A DNA stretch of 64,000 nt, taken from assembly GCA_022828595.1 (NCBI GenBank), contig JAKGHH010000003.1, forward strand, positions 19,344,934 to 19,408,933, read 5' to 3'. Within the stretch, counting starts at the first letter, position 1. Each line of letters begins with the position of its first letter. The stretch comes from Nelumbo lutea (taxonomy: Eukaryota > Streptophyta > Magnoliopsida > Proteales > Nelumbonaceae). Shown one piece after another: positions 22,755 to 34,395 of the stretch. The notes beneath the pieces are model-generated. The model worked only from the letters and a program-made list of their open reading frames with translations, had not been told where the DNA came from and made no database searches. Position numbers and translations under genes: made by a program.

Positions 22755-22784
22755 TCTCTCTTTCTCTCTCTCTCTCTTCATACA
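22755..22784. repeat. (CT)n tract near the lactonase 5' end
   Basis: A CT/AG-rich run in the probable leader or promoter of the minus-strand lactonase gene. From here to 23900 no other gene is seen; the sequence is intergenic. Confidence 0.6.
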
Positions 22785-23907
22785 CATACACACAAAGCAA
22801 ACAGATAAAAACTACTACCACTACCCCCTTTTTCTGAAATGAATTCCCTCCCTCCTAGATCCTCTGCTTTAAATTCTCTTCTTCAATCAAACGTCGAGTG
22901 ACAAATCAAACACAAGGAGAGAGAAAAATAAACAAGACAACAAGGAGAAAGAAATAACAGGTGGAAACCAAACAAAACGAAGCCCAATTCCCAAAAACCT
23001 TCAATTTCAGGAAAACAACAGTCTCATCAAACATTGGCCCAACACCTGTGCAAATCTTACGCTGACACATGTAAGAATGTGCTTTCATCTTTCAAACTCA
23101 CACCCACCAGACTATTATATTCCAACGTGGTGGATTGCGGAAGTGGAACCGGAACCAGAGCTACCCAAATACATGTACGTCATAAATAGTTAAATACGAC
23201 AAACAATTCGAAATTAAAAACAACCACTACGTCAAAACAGTTTGGTCAAATGAACAGCGACCCTCCTAAATACGCAATAATATATGTATATATAAAATAT
23301 AACTCAAATATATTTTTTATTATTTAAGAAAAACTTGCCACGTGTCACATAACTGATGGGGATTAAAGAATTAGTTAGATTCCAAGCCATACTATACTAG
23401 TCTCCTTTTAGATCAACTATCTTATCTAAATGGGCCTAATCAGCATAAAAACCAATCTAGCTGTTTTTTTTTTTTTTTCCTTCAATACAGTTGTTGTGTG
23501 TGAACACAATAAATTGTTGGTGTCATAGCACAAGGCAAATGAAACTTAAATGCTTACTTATTATAATTGCAAATGAAAGATTCTGTTTTGATGGACAGAG
23601 AAGGTTGTAAATTAGCATACAAAATGGAATTATACATTTACGCCCCCTTTGGCAATAATATGGCTGATAGTATGATGCAAGTAGATGAGTGTTGAGAGAT
23701 TCAGGGACAGATATTTTCAGATAGAAGTTCTAATAGTGTTGCAACTGGGATCCTGATTCACAAGATTTATGGGATGGGCTCTTCAACTTTTCACATGTCT
23801 CATCTACAAAGGATTGACCATTGAATGAGTCTTAACTGCTCCCCTTCATACACAGGGACATAGATGCCTGGAAAAGTGTATATTCTGTTTAGCTTTAACA
23901 GTCATTA

Positions 23908-24032
23908 TTCCTGAGATTGCCAATTGGCTAAGTTGGTAATGATCTATGGCTGATTATAGAGGGAACTTGGGATCAAACCCCACCTTCAAGGGTTGGGGGA
24001 TTATTGATAAAAAAAGAAGAAAAGAAATATAA
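23908..24032 (+). mobile_element. tRNA-derived SINE
   Basis: A box TGGCTAAGTTGGTAATGA, B box GGATCAAACCCC about 40 bp later, a short body ending 'gggggattattgat' and an A-rich tail (aaaaaaagaagaaaag). The organisation matches the minus-strand SINE at 3165-3306. No tRNA cloverleaf is complete. Target duplication not identified. Confidence 0.72.
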
Positions 24033-24039
24033 TTGTTAC

Positions 24040-25010
24040 ATGGGTTTCCACTGTTTATATGAAAGGGAAAGATATCCTACATGAATATCAACCTGCCAAC
24101 CACTTGATTTTTTTTTATTTTTAGTATAAATTAAATGGAGTTATTTTCTTCTTTTTGCTTTTAAGTTGAGAATTGCTTCTTGGTAAGTGAAGGGACAGTT
24201 TTCTCTTCCATCATTTAGCATTCTTTCTTCCACTATTCATATATGAAGAAAAAAGGCTTACCAGTAGGGTCAAGTATGGAGTTTCCCTAAATATTCCACC
24301 ATGTTTTTCCACGTAGAGGGGTGGTGTGGCCAATCCAAGCAGTTCATATCAGCCATATCCCCCACTTTTGTTAGTTTTGACAAGTAATATCATTGACCAT
24401 ATATAAAAAAATTTAATATTTTAGTATGAAATTTGCATCAAGAGTAAGATTTATTTTGACTATGACCATTTTTGGGCTTAGATAGAGGTTTCATATAGTG
24501 AGAGGCATTGGACCATTTTAATCCCAAAGTCAATTTGCCACGTGGAAGATTTCTTTGCAACCATGGTGTTTGCGTTCCCATGTTGACTCTATATGAGCAC
24601 CATATAGATTATTTGAATCTGGTGCACAAAAAATAAAAAAGAACAAATATATATTTGGTTGGGCAGATCTAACTTGAACGAAACAAGTTTATATCATATT
24701 TTGCATTTGGTAATGTGCACAAGAGTGTCGGCAGAAATGTTAAAAATATATTTATCTCATTATCTTTAATTGGAGGGCGTTCCAACTTCCAACTTCAGTC
24801 GCCTAATGGCACCTGCATGTTTTAAAACCATAATAAACTATCATGCAGTGTATTTTGTATCAAAACATCTCACTTTTTTGGTTCCCAATGTCATAATTAA
24901 GTTCAAAGTCATGACTTAAAGCACCACGGTACCAAATATTCACTTGATCGTTCTCTTTTGCTAAACAATCGATTTAGGGGAGAGGTATTCCATTTTCACC
25001 TGTGGCTAGG
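24040..25010. other. Intergenic DNA, nothing recognised
   Basis: AT-rich sequence with no convincing open frame, repeat boundary or RNA gene. Confidence 0.5.
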
Positions 25011-25016
25011 GCCGTC

Positions 25017-25430
25017 AATGGACCAGATTCAACCCAATTCGGTCTAATATGGACCAGGTCCAATCCAATCTGATAAATTTTTTGGACCATTAGGTCTGAA
25101 CTGATCCAATTCAATAATGTCTTATTGGACCACCCAATTAATCTGTTCAAATTGGTCTTACTTTAGATTGGGTTCAACCCAAACCCAGTCCATTGACACC
25201 CCAACTCTTAAGTCTTATCTTCTGTCAATGGACTGGATATTGGTTCAATACAACTCAATCTAATACTAATCCCTTACAGATGAACCAGATCCAATACAAC
25301 CCAATAAATACTTTGGACTATTAAATGTGGATTAGTCCAACTCAATGTCTTATTGAACTGTCCAATTGGTTCAAATTGATTCCAGTGAGGCAGGTCAAAT
25401 CCAAATCCAGTCCATCTTTTGATGAACCAA
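25017..25430. repeat. hAT-like repeat, two degenerate tandem copies
   Basis: The first unit runs from TAGGGCCGTCAATGGACC (25017) to CAGTCCATTGACACCCCA (25203), which are inverted to each other. A second related stretch follows from 'tgtcaatggactggatattgg' to about 25430 with the same ordered words (cttattg, caattggttcaaatt, cagtccat). No target duplication found, so the superfamily is inferred from the end style. Confidence 0.5.
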
Positions 25431-25876
25431 CACCTCCTAAAAGTCAATCTAATTGGCAGTTCCAAAGCATTATTCCATTTGAATGATTTTATTCATGGTC
25501 ATCATGGATTGAATTATAAGTTGATGGGCAAAAGGCATGAGGTCAAATAGTGATGGGAAATTTCTTCACCGTGTCATTTATGTTGTATGTGGAAGATATA
25601 TTAGATTAATGAACACAAAGTTTTATTTTTCAATTTCACCAAATCTTCTTTATCACTTTCCCAACGTCATTATTCTCCTATGTCTCTCCTAAACCACCTA
25701 ACTTTCTCTTTCTACACTTTTTAAATGCTTTCCGGTATTATCTTACACTTTACTAGTTTAATTAATTATCCACCCACTTCATGCTTTAAGCACCTATGTT
25801 TCCCCTCCACTAAGAGGACTTGTAATGTGTATGACCACACATGTAAAATAACTTTATCTCACAATGCACTCTTTTA

Positions 25877-26409
25877 TAGGGGTGTTCACGGTTCAGTTAA
25901 TTGAACTATGGCACTTTTTTGTAAATTAAATCGGTGGTATCAATTTTTTCAATTCTTCAAACTGAAATCGAATCGATACCACCGGTTAACCGGCCATTGG
26001 TTTCGGTTCTTCGATTTTTTATATTTATAATATATTATACAAATATATGTATAATATTATATAATAAATAATAAATGATATATAATATATTATAAATATT
26101 TGAAATATATATTTTTTATATATAATATATTTATAATTAGGTCATTATAAATATGATATAAGTACATTCTTATATATATAATGAATACATATTTATATAT
26201 AATACATGGAAAATATATGACATATATTAAAAATATATATATACCGGTTAACTATCGAGTTTTTTGTAGGTTAACCGAAAAAAGAAAGGTCCTTTGATCT
26301 TTCAAAAATCCCGAACCAATAAGTTCAGTTAACCACATTTTTTGGTTCGGTTTTTTCAGTTCAGTTTGATTTGGTTTTTTGGTTTTTAGGTTTTTTATGG
26401 ACACCCCTA
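25877..26409 (+). mobile_element. Non-autonomous hAT element, TAGGGGTG family copy 1
   Basis: Starts TAGGGGTGTTCACGG and ends GGACACCCCTA. The 8-bp target duplication is CTCTTTTA (25869-25876) and CTCTTTGA (26410-26417), 7 of 8. The middle is very AT-rich and the arms carry words like 'ggttaaccg'. Non-coding, 533 bp, clearly related in sequence and orientation to 26730-27271. Confidence 0.88.
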
Positions 26410-26448
26410 CTCTTTGATGGGCCCTATCATACCGTACCTTAGTGTAGT

Positions 26449-26698
26449 CAAGGTTCAAAGTATCAATACGTATTAGTGTGTATTGTACAATATGTATCAA
26501 TTTTTGAACCCATCAAAGCATTAAATACAGGAAATTAGGATAAATGGCCACTTTTGAAGGGTAATACATTTTTTCTAGGGATGTTTCGGCTCAAATCTTG
26601 AAAACAAAAAATTAAAGATTCAATTGAAATGTATCACCCCTTTGAAATGTGCCATCTACAATTTTTGTGTATCGTGTGTATCAATACTTTGAACCTTG
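26449..26698. mobile_element. hAT-like MITE with CAAGGTTCAAAG ends
   Basis: Left end CAAGGTTCAAAGTATCAA and right end TTGATACTTTGAACCTTG pattern (TCAATACTTTGAACCTTG) form an almost perfect inverted repeat of about 20 bp. The flanking 8-mers AGTGTAGT and AGTTTAAT match at 5 of 8. The related element at 42998-43232 has a better target duplication, which supports hAT. Confidence 0.75.
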
Positions 26699-26729
26699 AG
26701 TTTAATATTGTGGATTTCCTAGTCAATAT

Positions 26730-27271
26730 TAGGGGTGTCCACTATTCGGTTAACCGAATCATGACACTTTTTTGTAAACCAAACCAGTGGTACCGGTTTT
26801 TCCAATTCTCCAAACCAAAACCGAACCAGTACCACCAATTAACCGGTTCGCTGGTTTGGTTCTTCGGCTCTTCAATTTTTTATATTTATAATAATATTAT
26901 ACAAATATATGTATAATATATAATAAATAATAAATTATATATAATATATTATAAATATTTGAAAAATATATAATATATATAATATATTTATAAATAGGTC
27001 ATTATAAATATAATATAAGTATATGTTTATACATATATATATAGTGAATATATATTTAGATATAATACATAGAAAATATATGACATATTAAAAATATACA
27101 TAAAAAGATATATACCGGTCGATTTGGTTAATTGTCGATTTTTTTGTAGGTTAATAAAAAATCAAACCGGTCTTTCGATTTTTCAAAAATCCCGAATTGA
27201 TCGATTCGATTAACTGCATTTTTCAATTCGATTCGATTTTTCATTTTTTCGGTTTTTTATGAACACCCCTA
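26730..27271 (+). mobile_element. Non-autonomous hAT element, TAGGGGTG family copy 2
   Basis: Starts TAGGGGTGTCCACTATTC and ends GAACACCCCTA. The 8-bp target duplication GTCAATAT is perfect (26722-26729 and 27272-27279). It shares the AT-rich core and 'aaccggttcg' style arms with 25877-26409. Non-coding, 542 bp. Confidence 0.92.
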
Positions 27272-27279
27272 GTCAATAT

Positions 27280-28047
27280 ACTGCTACAAATTTCTCATTA
27301 TCAAGTGCCATAGCTGCAAAGGTCTCTAGAATGCCACATACATGATGGTGGGCATCAGTGTTGAAGCGTATTCTCATCATATACCCTTCATTTTATTCTT
27401 GTTGGTATAGCTATTCGATGTTGTCATTTCCACTCCTCCGTATGAACCAATTTTATATAATCAAGCTGTCTCGTCACCCATCATTTTCTAGATAATTTTC
27501 TCCAACCTCCACTAGATGAAGTGATGATCATATTACAAGAATTATGGAATCTCTTCCTTGTAGATGAATAGAAACAGTGAGTCTAAAGAAGAGGTTAAAG
27601 TGAAAGGTAAAGCAACAAATCAGTGCACCACGCATCTCAGTAATCAAAGTCTCCCTGTCCCACTTTTAGACTTTGAGAGGAATCTGGCATTGACAAAGTT
27701 TTACAGGGTTGATGGGGGCTCAATATTTTTATCCCTCCTTTTATTGAGAGGACATGAACCATGATTGCTTTCTAAACTGACACCTCCTCCCTTGTTATCC
27801 ACCTTTGACAAAAATGTTATTTTGACTGTGAACTCAAATTTTACCTCCAAATTCAACAATTTTATTAGTACACTTCTTAATTTTAATGCACTAAACAGTA
27901 CTAATTTTGCAGTTAAAAACTCAATGTTCATGTAGGCATTTTAACAAAAGGAGATAAGTCCCTAAAATAAGAAATGACAAATAAAGTCATAAAGGGATGA
28001 GATGGGTTGTCTCAAGAACCCAATAGATTCACCTCTTTACCATATTG

Positions 28048-28049
<2 letters not shown>
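27280..28049. other. Intergenic DNA, no recognised gene
   Basis: Only short open frames without recognisable domains. Nothing further seen. Confidence 0.5.

Positions 28050-28086
<37 letters not shown>
28050..28086. repeat. (TC)n microsatellite
   Basis: Pure TC dinucleotide run. Confidence 0.96.
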
Positions 28087-28089
<3 letters not shown>

Positions 28090-28189
28090 TGGGTAAATCA
28101 TATCTAATACACATCAGGAAGGCTTGAAACATCTTTGGTTAGGGTTGCAACTTGGGCAGGCTCAGGTTGGGAGCTATGAGACCAAGCCA

Positions 28190-28490
28190 AAAACCAGGGC
28201 TTGGTGCAGTGTAAATTGTTCAAATTAGTCCTATGGTTATCCGACCCGAAGGGAGGGACAAATTGGGATATGAAGTTTGGAATCGCCACCTTAATTTTTT
28301 GAATTAGGAATTTAGGAAAATCCAAAAATTTTCAAGAAAAACATTTTATTTTCTTGGTGATTCATTGCCCAATGGGAATAAGATTTTTAGGGTCTGGGAC
28401 CAAGGTACGGTATAGGAAGGTGTTAGGCACCCCACACATGCCCAGTTGAACTGGCCTCTACTTCACCGATGTTCCAAGAAGGATTTAATA
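28190..28490. repeat. Retroelement-like repeat containing 'ggaatcgccacc'
   Basis: The ordered phrases 'gaagggagggacaaattggg', 'tttggaatcgccacctta', 'tagggtctgggacc' and 'ggtgttaggcacccc' form a combination I know from dispersed plant repeats linked to large LTR retrotransposons. I cannot assign a family and found no LTR pair. The following DNA to 30220 has no recognised coding sequence and leads into a tandem array. Confidence 0.4.
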
Positions 28491-28499
28491 ATTTTTTGA

Positions 28500-30225
28500 G
28501 CTATCCATGCATGGTTGATAAAATAACAACTTAACATTGCAATTTAACAACCAACACTACAAATTAAGCTAAGAAAAAAAAGAAGCAACGGCAATAGAAA
28601 ATGGATAAGCAATTTATTAAAGAGCAAGACATAACAATTAAAAGTTTCAACCTAAAAAAGTAAGTGCTTGATGGTATGTTGACATGAAGTTGGAACTCAA
28701 TGTGTATTTACGTAAAGGCAATATAAACTAAATGCAAGAGATGAGATGTGTAAGATTTGAAGGAGAGATATGAACTTTTGAAATGCATAACCAGCCAAGA
28801 AGAAAGTTGAGTGAAAACTAGTTTAATCTATGATCTAATAAAAAGAACCAACTTACCTAAGAATGAAAATGATAAAAATGTTTGACTTAGATGGGTGTCA
28901 TGAATTAATCAATATCGTAGAAATGATATGTCAAATTCTAGAATTCAAGTGGGTCCTACTAAGACATGTGATTGCACTATGCAGGATGGCTAAAAGAAAC
29001 ATACGACATCTAAAATTATTTTATTTAAAAGTTAAATGCATTCCTAGATAAGATGCTAATGACAAGAGCATAAAAATTGTAATGTGAAGTACAAAAGAAA
29101 AAAAAAAAAAAGAAAAAAACTGAGAGAAATAGCTGAACTAACGCATGAATATGGTCTAATCCGATGAATGCTAGCACTATTCATTAATTCTAATACTAAT
29201 GGTTGATATGTGAAATACATATATTTTTATCACTTTAATGTATGCCTATAAATTAATGCATGAATTTAAATTAAAAAAATAAAACGTTGAGAAAAAGCTA
29301 AAACAAGTCTGAAATGTAACCCTACTAACTAATGCATGATCAATCCTAATAATTCTAACTACAGTAACATGCGAGATTAAGTAAAAATAAGAAATGTAGT
29401 AGGACTAGATGGATCGATTACTAAGTAAAAAAACAAGGAAAAGGTAATACTAATTTTACTTAGAAAATAATATTTTATCTTTCGGATGGTTGATATAATA
29501 AATAAAAACAAGAAAAGAAAACTACAAAGTTAAAGGGTAAAAAAAAACGAAGAAAAATCCTAAATTTTTAGTAAAGGATAGTCAATTAAAAATGATAGGG
29601 ACGTGAACATGCCTATGTTCTGGTTGTCGCCTCTACATCTTGAGAAATTCGACTCCCTGAAACTCTTTGGATTGAAGATGAATTTACCGTGATTTAGGAG
29701 GTCAAATATGTTGCATATGTAGCCGTAGAAACATGCTGGATGACTGTAATGCTTCAAAAAGGCTTCCTACTTCTCTTGAATTGAGGCATAACCCAAGGGT
29801 GTTTTTTGGCTTTAAACTATAGGGATGATAGAGAGTGAGTGGGGAGGTTTTGGGACATGGGTAATATTTGTGGGAGTTGAACTCTTTCCCTAAGCTATCT
29901 TGTTTTAGGTTAGATTGTGTGTCTAGGATGTGAGAAAGGGGTGGTAATTATAGATTTTTTGAGAGGGGAATGGAGGGCTGAGATGGGTGATAAGGGAGAT
30001 CAATGGCTGATGTTTAAATGGTTTTTTGAGGGAGATTGATTGAAAGAATGGGCTATCAAGACAGTTTTGTGAGAGATTCTCTCAATCAATTAAGACAAAT
30101 AGTGAAAGATTTTACCAATTTACCTAAACTTGGCATTCCAAGTTTAAGTGATTGGCTTGATTAATTGGAAGGCTTGATTGATTGGAAGCTATAGCTGGTC
30201 AAATCTTAGATTTTTAAGATGTTTC
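28500..30225. other. Non-coding DNA before the 169-bp array
   Basis: AT-rich to about 29550, then a G-rich stretch ('gagggaaatggagggctgag' style) to 30220. No domain recognised. It may belong to the same degenerate retroelement as 28190 and the array, which is inference. Confidence 0.4.
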
Positions 30226-31265
30226 TAGAGGCTGAGGGAAAGTTTGGGTCGTGGAATGCCCTAGGTTCGAAGTTATTGTGAAGAGGATTCTAAACGGATG
30301 GTCTAAATCGAGTCTAACTTTGGGTCTCAAGATGAAGGGGTTAACGGTGTTAGAATTGGACGATCTTGGTACCATTGGACTCGGAATTTCGAGCTCTATT
30401 CATTTATAAGGTTGGATTCAGATTTTATGGGGGTTAGGATTTAGGATCAGAAATTATCCCAATCAGATGATTAGAATCGGTTCCTGTTTCGGGTCTTGAG
30501 ATGAAGGGGTAAGCGGTATCGGATTCGAGTGATCTCGGTGTTGCTAGATTTGGATTTTTGGGCTCTACGTACCTATGATAATAGATTTTGGATTTGATAT
30601 TAAATGAGGTTTATGATCAAAATGACTCTGACCGGACGACCGAAATCGGTTCTGGCTTCAGGTCTTAGGATGATGGGGTAAATGGTGTCGGACTTGGGTG
30701 ATCTTGGTGTTGTTGGATTTGGAATTTTTGGCTCTACGTACCTATGGCCAAGGATTTTGGATTTGATGTGAAATGAGAATTATGATAAAAATGACTTTGA
30801 TCAGACGATCGAAATCGGTTATGGCTTCGGGTCTTAGGATGATGGAGTAAACAGTGTCGGACTCATGTCATCTTGGTGTCATTGGATTTGGATTTTTGGG
30901 CTCTACGTACCTATGGTCTAGGATTTTGGATTTGATGTAAAATGAGGATTATGATTTAAATGATTCCGATCGGACGATCGGAACCGATTCTGACTTCAGG
31001 TCTTAGGATGATGGGGTAAACGATATCGGACTCGAGTGATCTTAATGTCGTTGGATTCAGATTTTGGGGCTCTACGTACCTATGGTCTCGGATTTTGGAT
31101 TTGATGTAAAATGAAGATTGGGATCAAAATGACTTTGATCAGACGATCGGAATCGGTTCCGGCTTCGGGTCTCAGGATGAATGGATAAATGGTATTAGAT
31201 TTTGGTGATCTTGGTGTTGTTGGATTTGGATTTTCAGACTCTATGTACTTATAATTTTAGCTCCT
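30226..31265. repeat. Tandem array, 169-bp unit, about six copies
   Basis: The landmark 'ctctacgtacctatg' and its variants start at 30394, 30563, 30732, 30901, 31070 and 31239, exactly 169 bases apart each time. A second landmark (gaaatcggtt variants) repeats at 30473 and 30642 with the same spacing. Units diverge by substitution but not by length. Each carries 'gacgatcg', 'gggtcttaggatgatgggg' and 'tgatcttggtgt' type blocks. No long open frame runs through it. Confidence 0.95.
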
Positions 31266-31367
31266 TGAGGCCCCAACTTTTATTAAATTCCAAAAATACC
31301 CCCAGATCCCATTTCCCACTCCTAAAATTACGAATTAATTAAAATATCAATGAACCTGCTCATAAAG

Positions 31368-31499
31368 ACACCGGATTTCCTATCCACAAGACTGGACCCA
31401 CAAAACACTACATCCAAACATCGTATACTTGTAGTAGGTGAGATGTGTGATTGCCGTGTATTATGGTAGAGTCCTGTGGGCAGGAAATCCGGACTGGTG
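31368..31499. repeat. Inverted repeat / long hairpin
   Basis: ACACCGGATTTCCTATCCAC at 31368 is nearly complementary to the stretch 31471-31499 (reverse complement ACCAGTCCGGATTTCCTGCC). Arms are about 27 bp and the loop about 75 bp. It could be a small foldback element. No target duplication identified. Confidence 0.6.
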
Positions 31500-31570
31500 T
31501 AAGTTCTTCGAACCAGTTACCAATCTGCACCCGTAATGGTGGTAGGAGTGCCACTTTCAATCCAAATTAC

Positions 31571-31857
31571 GGGTTTGTTTGGTTTACAGTCTGAATCGGA
31601 ATCGAAATTTTTGAAAATCGAAATTTAAATAGTCTATTATTATAGTCTGTTTGGTTTAAATAAGAATAGAAATAGAATTTGGAATCCGCAAAAATTAAAC
31701 TTCATTCCTAAAGGAGAGGCAAAGAATGACCATTTTGTCAAATGGGGGAATGCCATTCCAAGAAGAATGAAAATGGGATTCTGATTCTCCCCAATTAGAC
31801 AGTTATAGTCAGAATAACCCAGTTCCAAACCCTTATACCCATGAACCAAACGGGGCC
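31571..31857. mobile_element. Tourist-like MITE
   Basis: Left end GGGTTTGTTTGGTTTACAG; right end, reverse-complemented, GGCCCCGTTTGGTTCATGG. TAC lies directly outside both ends (31568-31570 and 31858-31860). 287 bp and non-coding. The 'gaatcggaatcg' interior resembles the element starting at 63792. Confidence 0.65.
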
Positions 31858-32381
31858 TACGTTTATTTTCCATTTAACATTCAAAACTTTCACTCGGGAA
31901 AATATGTTTTTACAATAAAATTAATGAGGGAAATGGTCTCAACAAGTTGTTGAGGTTAGAGCAAGTTGACTTTGTTTGCACTGGTACTTTGTTTGGACTA
32001 CCAATGGAAACCTTCATCCTAATACATTATTGAGCAAAGAACTCGAATCTTAGGATTAAATAAAAATAGAAACTCTAACTTGCTTAGGATCATGCAAAAT
32101 GGTTTTTATCTGATATTATATTGGGAAATTTCTTAAAATACCCTTATGGTTTAGTGAATTGACTAAGTATACTTACTATTTGAAAATTATCTAATGGTAT
32201 CTCTATTGTTTCTAACAATTGACTAACACTTTCCTTACCATTGATGTTCTGTCATATATTGTTCACATGTGCCATCATGTGATTGTTATACTTTCAAAAT
32301 TTCCCAATTTACCCTTTTATGTTCAAAAATGCCCTCATTTGGGAGAGGCAATTTTGTCTAAGTACATTTTATGATTTCACT

Positions 32382-32883
32382 TATACCTGGCAAAAAGTTG
32401 ACCCAACCCAACCTGAAAAAACAGGGTTAGGGTCTCATATTTAGCTACCCAAACGTAAAAATGACCCAACCCGACGTAACCCGAAAAAATTGGGTTGGGT
32501 TATGGGTCAACCCGCCGACCCGATTGTCAAGCCTAATTTGGATTATTTATGCATTGTTAGAAGTTTCCACTCTTTAATTTTTTCTATTTAGTCTTTACTT
32601 TTTATTGTTTACTCTTTAAATGGTTAAATGTTCAAGTTTCTTTATTTTATATTTGGAATTTTAAGGTTAATTCTTTTAATTTTGACATTTTTCATGTAAA
32701 TTTTCTTTATTTTTCTAAATTTCAATTATTTTTTTAGATGACCCGAATTGACCCATGGGTCAACCCTAACCCGAACATTTAGGGTTAGGATCTAGCATTT
32801 GAAAACCCAACCCGACCCGAAATCAACCCCAAGTACCTTAATGCAACCCAAACCCAACCCACCCAACCCAATTGCGAGATCTA
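32382..32883. mobile_element. Non-autonomous hAT element nested in the MULE
   Basis: Starts TATACCTGGCAA; the right end reverse-complemented is TAGATCTCGCAA (9 of 12 match). Flanking 8-mers ATTTCACT (32374-32381) and ATTTTACT (32884-32891) match at 7 of 8. Interior is rich in 'gacccaaccc' words. 502 bp, non-coding. Confidence 0.75.
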
Positions 32884-33319
32884 ATTTTACTGGTATCAAC
32901 TCAAGAGGGAGAGAGCAGAGTCAAAGTTGGTTATTTCCGGCACCCGCACCATCATCTGCATACCAGACCCAGTGAAGCTACCAATTGAACAAGACAGCCA
33001 TGGCAATCAGATGATGATTGCCTTTTGGCTGGCGTATCACCACTACAAATGATGACAACCTTGTTCAACTTCAAAAATTTCACCACCAGCGTGTCTCCCC
33101 TGCAAGTGAAAGACATGATTCTTCCTGGCTCCTTCACCAGATGTTAGTTCTCCTCCAGTTGAGGTTGTCCTACTTCAGCTTGTCCTACTCTCCGATGAAG
33201 ACAGGTAGAAAAACCTTGAGCAAAGACAAGGCTCCGCCTATGCATGGAGGGAGCCTCAGACAGAACCACCATCACGACCACCACCACCTCCGTCTACGCA
33301 AAGACAAGGCTCAAACTAA

Positions 33320-33515
33320 AATATGGAGCCTGATTTGATGTGGGCGAAGAAACGGGAGCCTAATCTGGTGGCAGATCGTCCAATGACCTTCGAACTAAAA
33401 TCTAGAGCCCGATCTAATGTGGGCAAAGAAACAAGAGCTTGATCTGATGGTGGATCATCCAACGACCTTCGAACTGAAATCTGGAGCCTGATCTGATGTG
33501 GGCGAAGAAACAATA
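33320..33515. repeat. 79-bp tandem repeat inside the MULE
   Basis: The block 'gagcctgatctgatgtgggc' and its variants begins at 33326, 33405 and 33484, a constant 79-base step, giving about 2.4 units. It lies in the MULE interior and accounts for the reverse-strand open frame there. Confidence 0.88.
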
Positions 33516-33572
33516 GCCTAATGTAATGGTAGAGTGCAGAGATTGGAAGGTCTTTGGATAGTAATCCATCGA

Positions 33573-33690
33573 ATCTAGCTTCAACGGTTGTTGGCTAATG
33601 ATCTCTTCTTGGCTAAGGTCACCATGATTGGATCTGGCTTCAACAGTTGTTGGCTGATGATGTCTTCTTGGCTAATGTCACCATGACCTT
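33573..33690. repeat. 59-bp tandem repeat inside the MULE
   Basis: Two adjacent units beginning 'atctagcttcaacggttg' (33573) and 'atctggcttcaacagttg' (33632), both continuing 'ttggctaatgat' / 'ttggctgatgat' and 'cttcttggctaa', a 59-base step. Confidence 0.85.
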
Positions 33691-34179
33691 AAATAAAAAA
33701 ATATATTGTTTCTCACCAAAGCTCCACCGTTCGGAAGTTGCAGCGGTCGCTGTCGCCTATGACGACAATGGTGCCCGGTCTCTACTTTCGGGCATTCTAA
33801 TCAATTGAGTGAACCCGCACATATGTGTCAAAATAAGGGACAAAAAGGTAAATTTATCTTTCAGTCTTAAGTTTGGGTTAAAGGATAAAACAGACATTTC
33901 AGTCATTCTATCCATGTTTAATGACACTCGTGTAAGACTTGGTCAAACGTCCGAAACAATAAGGGTAACATTAGACAATTTTCAAATAGTAGGGGTACAC
34001 TTAGTCAATATGCTAAACCATAAGGGTAGTTTAAGAAATTTACCCTATTATATACCACTAATTCATAAGATGTGACAAAAATTTAGTGCCTTCCATGACC
34101 TTGAATTCAAATCTATATATCCTTTTGTTGTTTATTGTTTATAAATTAATATTTTTTTTTGTAATAAATTAGTCAAGCT

Positions 34180-34340
34180 TAGCTTAGGAAGAGTGCAAAT
34201 ACGAGATTTAGAAATGCCAATAGAAGGTTCTGCATCGAACATATTTGTATTTACACTATTCCCAAGCTGAGTGCAAATACAATTTGGTAAGAGGAATACA
34301 ATATAAATATAGAATGCAAAACCTTATATTTTGTATTATT
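34180..34340. repeat. Relic Tourist-like MITE sequence
   Basis: Contains 'gagtgcaaatacgag', 'catatttgtatttacac', 'aagctgagtgcaaatac' and 'aaaaccttatattttgtatt', ordered words shared with the MITEs at 13547 and 42618. Ends are broken. Confidence 0.6.
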
Positions 34341-34344
34341 TTGT

Positions 34345-34395
34345 GTGTGTGTGTGTGTGTAAAGATAGATAGAGAGAGAGAGAGAGAGAGAAAGA
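34345..34395. repeat. (GT)n and (GA)n compound microsatellite
   Basis: A GT run followed by GATA-like and GA repeats. Confidence 0.9.

Larger units (their letters stand above)
32123..34045. mobile_element. Non-autonomous MULE with ~105-bp terminal inverted repeats
   Basis: 32123-32228 and the reverse complement of 33940-34045 align over about 105 bp at roughly 80% by eye, sharing blocks such as 'cccttatggtttag', 'attgactaagt' and 'actatttgaaaatt'. The 9-bp flanks TATTATATT (32114-32122) and TATTATATA (34046-34054) match at 8 of 9, the Mutator signature. No transposase is present. The interior (32890-33800) is less AT-rich than the arms, holds two tandem-repeat blocks, and could be captured host sequence. 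A hAT element is nested at 32382-32883. Confidence 0.85.

Noticed and set aside
25999..26260. Matrix-attachment region or origin in the TA-rich core
   Set aside because: The AT-rich core is part of a hAT element and recurs in the sister copy; no independent evidence.
33018..33338. Plus-strand open frame of 106 codons in the MULE
   Set aside because: His-rich low-complexity C-terminus, no recognised domain, and located in a non-autonomous transposon; not enough to call a gene.
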